Below, in pieces: positions 42,642-47,862 of a stretch of DNA of 47,862 nt; the stretch's first letter is position 1; each line of letters opens with the position of its first letter. Made by a program: the position numbers and the translations under genes. The DNA is from JBFMDN01 sp040753915 (GTDB lineage: Bacteria; Desulfobacterota; Desulfomonilia; Desulfomonilales; Desulfomonilaceae). Where the stretch lies: positions 1 to 47,862 of the forward strand of contig JBFMDN010000042.1 in the NCBI GenBank assembly GCA_040753915.1. Direction: 5' to 3'. The notes beneath the pieces were generated by a model that was not told the DNA's origin, made no database searches, and saw only the letters and a list, made by a program, of their open reading frames with translations.

Positions 42642-43568
42642 ATGAGGAAAAAGAGATCTCTGTTTCTTGTGGGTTTGTCATGCCTATGTGCCGTGACTTT
42701 CCTTGGAGGTTGCAGCTCAGTACTCTTGTTCGACCCCAAAGGACCGATTGGCGAGGTGCAACGGTTCGTGATCATCACGGCCATCGTTCTCATGCTGATC
42801 GTCATCATTCCCGTCTCCATCATGACTTTCTGGTTTCCCCGAAAGTACAGAGCTTCCAATACTGAAGCGACCTACATGCCGAAGTGGAGTCATTCCGCGA
42901 CAATCGAGTTTTTCATGTGGGCGGTTCCCATGGCCATTGTCGCGGTTCTCGCGATTCTAGCTTGGACCACGACCCATTCTCTAGACCCCTTCAGGCCCAT
43001 CCCTTCGACAGAGAAGCCGATCACCATCGAAGCCGTGTGCCTGGATTGGAAATGGCTCTTCATCTATCCTGAGCATGACATCGCGACCGTAAATCAGATC
43101 ACTTTTCCCGTCAATGTCCCGGTCAGCTTCAAAATCACCTCTGACACCGTAATGGCTTCCTTTTTCATCCCGCAACTGGGCAGTCAGATTTACGCCATGG
43201 CAGGAATGCAAACCCGATTGCACCTTCTGGCTAATGAACCAGGTTCTTATGCCGGTCACAATCAGCAATTCACCGGTACAGGTTACGCTGACATGCATTT
43301 CAAGGCGAATGCGGTTCCTCGTGAAGAGTTTCAATCGTGGGTGCAACAGGTCAGACAGTCTCCTGAAAAGCTTGATCTGGGCCGATATGAGGAGCTTGCA
43401 AAGCCGAGCGTCGGTTACCACCCCGTAACCTATTTCTCGTCGGTCAAGCCCGGTCTGTTCGAGCATATCCTGCGCAAGTACAATCCGACTCATAGCAAAC
43501 ATCCCGGACCTATGAGCAGAGGACCCGTTTCCACGCACGCAAGAACCGACGTTGCGGAGGCAAATTGA
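42642..43568 (+). CDS. cyoA: Cytochrome bo3 quinol oxidase subunit II (lipoprotein)
   Basis: A protein of 308 residues. A signal peptide ends in the lipobox FLGGC (Cys24). Two membrane helices follow (about 42-65 and 90-112), then a periplasmic cupredoxin-like domain with CLDWKWLFIYPEHDIATVNQI, FFIPQLGSQIYAMAGMQTRLHLLANEPG and FTGTGYADMHFKA. The CuA ligands (two Cys in a C-x3-C loop and the partner His/Met) are absent, which separates quinol oxidases from cytochrome c oxidases. The length and order fit CyoA. ATG 42642 is preceded by a purine-poor region with GGGGG. It is the first gene of a tight five-gene operon; subunit I follows one base after its stop. Confidence 0.93.
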   Translation: MRKKRSLFLVGLSCLCAVTFLGGCSSVLLFDPKGPIGEVQRFVIITAIVLMLIVIIPVSIMTFWFPRKYRASNTEATYMPKWSHSATIEFFMWAVPMAIVAVLAILAWTTTHSLDPFRPIPSTEKPITIEAVCLDWKWLFIYPEHDIATVNQITFPVNVPVSFKITSDTVMASFFIPQLGSQIYAMAGMQTRLHLLANEPGSYAGHNQQFTGTGYADMHFKANAVPREEFQSWVQQVRQSPEKLDLGRYEELAKPSVGYHPVTYFSSVKPGLFEHILRKYNPTHSKHPGPMSRGPVSTHARTDVAEAN

Positions 43569-43569
43569 T

Positions 43570-45549
43570 ATGTTTGGAAAATTAAGCCTTTCAGCGATTC
43601 CATTTCACGAACCCATCACGATGACGGCCGTCGCTGGTTCGGTCGTCCTGGGCCTGGTCATCCTTGCCTTGATTACGTACTACAGAAAGTGGACTTACCT
43701 TTACAAAGAATGGCTGACCAGCCTGGACCACAAGAAGATCGGCATTATGTACATTATCCTCGCGCTAGTCATGCTGCTGCGCGGGTTCTCCGATGCTCTT
43801 CTGATGCGCGGTCAACAAGCCCTTGCCGCGGGCGGCTCCCTCGGCTATCTGGCCCCCGACCACTTCAATCAGATATTCAGCGCTCACGGCTCGATCATGA
43901 TCATCTTCATGGCCATGCCGTTTTTGGTCGGATTGATGAATATCGTTGTGCCGCAGCAGATCGGTGCCAGGGATGTAGCCTTTCCCTTCTTGAATTCTCT
44001 CAGTCTCTGGCTAACTGCAGCCGGGGCGTTGCTGGTGATGGTATCTTTGGGGGTGGGTGAGTTCTCCAAAGTGGGATGGTCGGGATATGCTCCGCTGTCC
44101 GGAATAGAATACAGCCCCGATGTCGGGGTCGACTATTGGATATGGGCTTTCCAGATCGCCGGCATCGGCTCGACCCTGAGCGGTATCAATTTTCTCGTCA
44201 CCATCATGACGATGCGTGCTCCCGGCATGACTGCCATGCGGTTGCCATTGTTTGTTTGGACTACTTTTTTCACCATGGTGCTCGTGGTTTGGGCATTTCC
44301 GGTTCTAACAGCCGCTCTGGCACTGTTGACACTCGATCGCTACTTGGGCATGCATTTTTTCACCAACACGCTCGGCGGAAACCAGATGCTGTATGTGAAC
44401 CTGTTCTGGACCTGGGGGCATCCCGAGGTTTATATCGTCATTCTGCCGGCTTTCGGGATCTTTTCCGAGGTCGTCGCCACCTTCTCCGGGAAACGGTTGT
44501 TCGGCTATGCCTCCATGGTCTGGGCCACTGCAGTTATCACGATTTTGTCCTTTTCAGTCTGGATGCATCATTTTTTCACCATGGGCGCCAGTCCGAACGT
44601 AAACCTCTTTTTTGGGATTGCTACCATGCTTATTGCCATCCCTACCGGAGTGAAAACCTTTAACTGGCTCTTCACTATGTATCGTGGCCGCATAAGGTTT
44701 ACTACGCCGATGTACTGGACCCTGGGATTCATCGTGAGCTTCGCCATTGGCGGGGCTTCAGGCGTAATGTTGTCTATACCATCCGCTGATTTCGTGCTCC
44801 ACAATAGCCTGTTTCTGATCGGTCATTTCCACAGTGTGCTGATCCCCGGTGCGCTGTTCGGCTTTTTTGCAGGGTATTATTATTGGTTCCCAAAGGCCAT
44901 CGGCTTTCGCTTAAAGGAAAATTGGGGCAGACGGGCCTTCTGGTGCTGGCTCGTCGGCTTTTATCTCGCCTTCGTTCCCCTGTATGTGCTGGGCTTCATG
45001 GGCATGCCCCGCCGCTTGGCACATTATGCCGACCTCACCTGGCATCCCTATCTGCTGGTCGCGGCATTGGGTGCGGCCGTGATCATGCTCGGAATAGTCT
45101 GTCAGGGAATTCAATTGCTCGTCAGCATTAAGGAGCGCCGTGCCCTCGAGGATCGTACCGGAGATCCCTGGGACGGTCGCACCTTGGAGTGGATGACAGC
45201 TTCTCCTGCCCCGGTCTATAACTTCCCGAAAATACCTGTCATAAATGAAATCGATGCCTTTATGGACATGAAGGAAAAGGGCATCGCATATGAGCGGCCC
45301 GATCGATACAGCGACATCGAGATGCCAAAGAACGCGCCGCACGGCCTTATTCTTGGCGGATTAGCATTCCTCTTCGGATTTGCCGTAGTCTGGCACATCT
45401 GGTGGCTGGCCATAGTGGCCGCTATGGGTATCCTTTTCACGGTCATCGCGCGCTCAATGGACGACAACATCCATTACGTTATACCCGCTGCCGACGTCGA
45501 GCGGATCGAAAATGAACGCTATCGACAGATGGCTGCGGTAGCGAAATGA
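43570..45549 (+). CDS. cyoB: Cytochrome bo3 quinol oxidase subunit I (heme-copper oxidase)
   Basis: A protein of 659 residues with about 14 or 15 membrane helices. Heme and copper ligands are in QIFSAHGSIMIIF (His106), WTWGHPEVYIVILPAFG (His-Tyr pair), SVWMHHFFTMG (two His) and GHFHSVLIPG (two His). The ubiquinol-site residues known from the E. coli enzyme, Arg71, Asp75, His98 and Gln101, are all present at the same positions (RGFSDALLMRGQQ and APDHFNQ). The K-channel Lys is in GVKTFNWLFTM. It reduces oxygen to water with quinol electrons and pumps protons across the inner membrane. GGAGG at 43556-43560 precedes ATG 43570; a start at 43552 inside cyoA is less likely. Confidence 0.96.
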   Translation: MFGKLSLSAIPFHEPITMTAVAGSVVLGLVILALITYYRKWTYLYKEWLTSLDHKKIGIMYIILALVMLLRGFSDALLMRGQQALAAGGSLGYLAPDHFNQIFSAHGSIMIIFMAMPFLVGLMNIVVPQQIGARDVAFPFLNSLSLWLTAAGALLVMVSLGVGEFSKVGWSGYAPLSGIEYSPDVGVDYWIWAFQIAGIGSTLSGINFLVTIMTMRAPGMTAMRLPLFVWTTFFTMVLVVWAFPVLTAALALLTLDRYLGMHFFTNTLGGNQMLYVNLFWTWGHPEVYIVILPAFGIFSEVVATFSGKRLFGYASMVWATAVITILSFSVWMHHFFTMGASPNVNLFFGIATMLIAIPTGVKTFNWLFTMYRGRIRFTTPMYWTLGFIVSFAIGGASGVMLSIPSADFVLHNSLFLIGHFHSVLIPGALFGFFAGYYYWFPKAIGFRLKENWGRRAFWCWLVGFYLAFVPLYVLGFMGMPRRLAHYADLTWHPYLLVAALGAAVIMLGIVCQGIQLLVSIKERRALEDRTGDPWDGRTLEWMTASPAPVYNFPKIPVINEIDAFMDMKEKGIAYERPDRYSDIEMPKNAPHGLILGGLAFLFGFAVVWHIWWLAIVAAMGILFTVIARSMDDNIHYVIPAADVERIENERYRQMAAVAK

Positions 45550-45598
45550 TGTCCCGCAGACGAACAGACCCTCGCCAAAACGTGTACCGGAGATGTAA

Positions 45599-46216
45599 AT
45601 GATGACGACAGACGCTTCGACCATCGGCATCGCTCATATTGAAGAAGCTGCGCACCCCGATACCGTCGCGATGCAGACATTCGGTTTTTGGCTCTATCTT
45701 ATGAGCGACCTCATCTTATTTGCGACGCTCTTCGCTACTTATGCCGTCCTGGGCCACAACTATGCCGGCGGGCCGACGGGGAAGGAATTATTTGATCTGC
45801 CTTACGTGCTGGGCGAAACCTTGCTCCTCTTGTTCAGCAGCGTAACCTGCGGGCTCGTCATGCTGGCCGTACACAACGAAACACAGAAGCGGGTTCTGAT
45901 CGGACTCGTCGTTACCTTTCTCCTGGGGCTTGGATTTGTCTCCATGGAAATCCTTGAGTTCCGCAGCCTGATTGCCCAGGGCTACGGCCCGGACCGCAGC
46001 GCCTTCCTTTCCAGTTATTTCACGCTGGTGGGGACTCACGGTGCCCATGTGACTTTCGGGCTGATCTGGATGGCGGTCATGATAGGTCAGGTGGCCGTCA
46101 AAGGGTTGACCTACCCCGTCCAATCACGGCTGATGCGCCTGAGCATGTTCTGGCATTTTCTGGATATTGTCTGGATCGGCATATTCAGTGTCGTCTACCT
46201 GATGGGAGTTATGTAA
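45599..46216 (+). CDS. cyoC: Cytochrome bo3 quinol oxidase subunit III
   Basis: A protein of 205 residues with five membrane helices, as usual for CyoC. Family marks are FGFWLYLMSDLILFATLFATYAVL near residues 28-50, then ETLLLLFSSVTCGLVMLA, and THGAHVTFGLIWM followed by FWHFLDIVWIGIFSVVYLMG at the C-terminus. Subunit III stabilises the complex and is needed for its assembly; it carries no redox centre. The start is ATG 45599, about 50 bp after cyoB, with GGAG nearby. The next gene starts directly at the following base. Confidence 0.94.
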   Translation: MMTTDASTIGIAHIEEAAHPDTVAMQTFGFWLYLMSDLILFATLFATYAVLGHNYAGGPTGKELFDLPYVLGETLLLLFSSVTCGLVMLAVHNETQKRVLIGLVVTFLLGLGFVSMEILEFRSLIAQGYGPDRSAFLSSYFTLVGTHGAHVTFGLIWMAVMIGQVAVKGLTYPVQSRLMRLSMFWHFLDIVWIGIFSVVYLMGVM

Positions 46217-46543
46217 ATGAGTCAAGCACTTATCGAAAGCACCGGCGCCAGCAGGGGAACTCTCAAATCGTACCTCACCGGATTCGTTCTCTCCCTCATT
46301 CTCACGGCCATTCCGTTTGCCTTGGTGATGAGCGGAGCCTGGTCCGCCTCTGCTGCAATAGCCGGCATTTTGAGTGCAGGCATCCTGCAAATTCTTGTGC
46401 ACCTGTACTACTTCTTGCATCTGGATACTTCGTCCGCGGCGCGTTGGAACATGCTGGCCATGATATTTACCGTATTGATCATGGTTCTCTTCGTCGGAGG
46501 CACCATTTGGATCATGTATAACCTGTATCATCGAATGATGTGA
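46217..46543 (+). CDS. cyoD: Cytochrome bo3 quinol oxidase subunit IV
   Basis: A protein of 108 residues with three membrane helices. It begins immediately after the cyoC stop and overlaps the heme O synthase gene. SYLTGFVLSLILTAIPFALV and LVHLYYFLHLDTSSAARWNM are the marks of the CyoD/COX4-type family. The subunit is small and assists folding of subunit I around copper B. It has no redox ligands. Translation is probably coupled to cyoC, since no gap exists for a separate leader. Confidence 0.92.
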   Translation: MSQALIESTGASRGTLKSYLTGFVLSLILTAIPFALVMSGAWSASAAIAGILSAGILQILVHLYYFLHLDTSSAARWNMLAMIFTVLIMVLFVGGTIWIMYNLYHRMM

Positions 46544-47445
46544 GAATGCCTGAGAGGATCAAAAACTATTTGGTCGTTACCAAGCCGTGGATCATTCTCG
46601 GCAACCTGATCTCCGCGGCAGCCGGATTCTTTCTTGCATCCAAAGGGAGGGTTGATGGTGCTGCTCTCCTGGCGACTCTGAGCGGGATATCCCTGGTTGT
46701 CGCCTCCGGTTGCGTTTTCAACAACTGTATCGATAGAAAAATAGACCGAAACATGATCAGGACGCGCCGCCGCGCCCTTGCCCAGGGGCTCATCTCAGTG
46801 GAGATCGCCCTATCCTACGCAACGACGCTGGGCATTGCGGGCATTGCACTGCTCTGGGCGGCAACAAACTTGCTGGCCGTTGTCATCGTGCTGGCTGGCC
46901 TGGTGATTTATGTGGTGGTGTATAGCCTGTGTCTGAAACGCAGTTCCATATATAGCGCTTTGATCGGCAGTCTGGCAGGCGCCACACCGCCCCTCGCGGG
47001 ATATTGCGCAGTCACCGGTTGCTTCGATCTGGGCGCACTCATCTTGTTAGCCATCTTCAGTCTCTGGCAGATGCCTCACTGCTATTCCATCGCGATTTTC
47101 CGGTTTGATGACTACGCTGCTGCAGCCATCCCGGTTCTGCCGGTCACGCAGGGAACAGCCGTCGCAAAGAAGCATATTATTGGCTATATCTTGGCCTTCA
47201 TGGCCGCAACACTGATGCTGACCTTAGGGGGATACACGGGTTACAGTACCTTTGGAGTGGCGACCGTCTTCGGCTTGGCTTGGCTGTACCTGGCTTGGTC
47301 GGGCTTCAAGGCGCCCGATGAGAGAATCTGGGCCCGCAAGCTTTTTGTCTTCTCCATTCTGGCCATGTTCGTTCTGAGCGTCATGATGTCCATCGATTTC
47401 ACAGCCCCGGTCCCGTCAGAAATGCTTCTGAGTTTGGCTCCGTAG
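46540..47445 (+). CDS. cyoE: Protoheme IX farnesyltransferase (heme O synthase)
   Basis: A protein of 301 residues of the UbiA prenyltransferase superfamily with about eight or nine membrane helices. It adds a farnesyl group to heme B to give heme O for the binuclear centre of the bo3 oxidase. The first Asp-rich motif is FNNCIDRKIDRNMIRTRRRAL. The second region is VYSLCLKRSSIYSALIGSLAG with PPLAGY following, and DDYAAAAIPVLPVTQG is the third. The first position of the usual NDxxD is NNxxD here. GTG 46540 overlaps the cyoD stop as GTGA; ATG 46546 is equally possible. It completes the cyo operon. Confidence 0.94.
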   Translation: MRMPERIKNYLVVTKPWIILGNLISAAAGFFLASKGRVDGAALLATLSGISLVVASGCVFNNCIDRKIDRNMIRTRRRALAQGLISVEIALSYATTLGIAGIALLWAATNLLAVVIVLAGLVIYVVVYSLCLKRSSIYSALIGSLAGATPPLAGYCAVTGCFDLGALILLAIFSLWQMPHCYSIAIFRFDDYAAAAIPVLPVTQGTAVAKKHIIGYILAFMAATLMLTLGGYTGYSTFGVATVFGLAWLYLAWSGFKAPDERIWARKLFVFSILAMFVLSVMMSIDFTAPVPSEMLLSLAP

Positions 47446-47862
47446 ATTAGATCAAGCCATAGTGGATGGCGTTGAAAACAAGGCTGAGGCCGACTCACGA
47501 ACTGGGCCAAATCACCGTGCGAAAACATTGTCTACTCCCCAGTGTCTTGTTGGCCATAATCGAGAGACTCCACATTCGCGGTTCAGACGCCTTGGCCACT
47601 GTCATCGCGACCTGTCCATCGAAGGCTCACTGGCTTTCAACTGTCATGAATGCCACCCCTGTTCAATAGGTTGCAGCATGGACAGAATGGATGGCGCTGT
47701 CAGACTCGGTCTCTCGATGCCCGGATTGCGTCGAGCCTACGTTCCGCGCTGCTGGTCGTTCAGGACTGAGGATTTTTCCGAGCAGGGTCATCAGAGGGAA
47801 TCTAGTCGGAGTTTCAAGTTGTTTATCCGGGGTTTTCTGCCCTTAGGCGTACCGAGTGCTAT
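47446..47862. other. Window end, no convincing gene
   Basis: About 417 bp after the heme O synthase gene. A 67-codon frame at 47466-47669 is present but has no recognisable motif, signal or ribosome binding site, and is probably chance. No clear terminator for the cyo operon was found. Confidence 0.35.

Noticed and set aside
42642..43568. Cytochrome c oxidase (CuA type) as an alternative for the oxidase
   Set aside because: The subunit II domain lacks the CuA Cys pair and subunit I keeps all four ubiquinol-site residues, so a quinol oxidase is the better reading.
47466..47669. A 67-codon frame at the window end
   Set aside because: No motif, no signal peptide and no ribosome binding site.

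Overview
The window reads as one chromosomal segment of a Gram-negative bacterium with moderately high G+C. An outer-membrane export lipoprotein, lipoprotein signal peptidase, an orphan branched-chain amino acid type binding protein, paired etfBA genes, an FmdE-family protein and a PHP-type CpsB phosphatase beside a Wzc-like kinase together suggest a Desulfobacterota (former Deltaproteobacteria) organism, possibly Desulfomonile-like. That assignment is inference: no rRNA gene or strict taxonomic marker is present.

Layout. (1) 1-9258, plus strand: a polysaccharide synthesis cluster with the 3' part of a GT4 glycosyltransferase, a Wzy/WaaL-type polymerase or ligase, a GT2, a Wzx-type flippase, two GT4s, a second GT2 and an SGNH hydrolase. 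(2) 9281-11341: a REP (repetitive extragenic palindrome) zone. It holds a truncated WecG/TagA/CpsF gene, a tandem array of 94-95 bp units each carrying two opposed GTAG-headed hairpins, a RAYT (REP-associated tyrosine transposase) gene, and a second short array. (3) 11356-16363: a two-domain oxidoreductase (zinc-type ADH plus Gfo/Idh/MocA), a heparinase II/III-like protein and GDP-L-fucose synthase. (4) 16384-25275: another REP block, then the export and control module: Wza-like lipoprotein, CpsB-type phosphatase (minus), Wzc-like BY-kinase, a TPR protein (minus), and an unusual protein joining an O-antigen-ligase-like membrane domain to a von Willebrand A-like domain.

(5) 25439-28311: an FmdE-family protein and the electron transfer flavoprotein genes etfB and etfA. 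(6) 28312-34189: a nested palindromic MITE-like repeat, an orphan periplasmic binding protein, a TMTC-like GT-C membrane protein and a SPASM radical SAM protein, all three genes on the minus strand. (7) 34190-42084: housekeeping genes ileS-lspA, prmA (minus), a small secreted protein (minus), and mtnA-pncB with overlapping stop and start codons. (8) 42642-47445: a complete cyoABCDE-type operon for a bo3 quinol oxidase and its heme O synthase; the last 417 bp show no convincing gene.

How the parts work together. The first half supports a Wzx/Wzy-type exopolysaccharide or capsule pathway. Glycosyltransferases build a repeat unit with GDP-fucose available, the flippase moves it, polymerase candidates extend it, Wza and Wzc export and control it, CpsB probably dephosphorylates the kinase, and the SGNH and heparinase-like proteins may trim or modify it. 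The REP/RAYT element sits inside this cluster and appears to have truncated at least one glycosyltransferase. The second half is mostly core metabolism, ending in an oxygen-reducing quinol oxidase, which would be notable if the host is an anaerobe. The best candidates for something undescribed are the ligase-VWA fusion at 22909-25275 and the REP/RAYT zone at 9281-11341.
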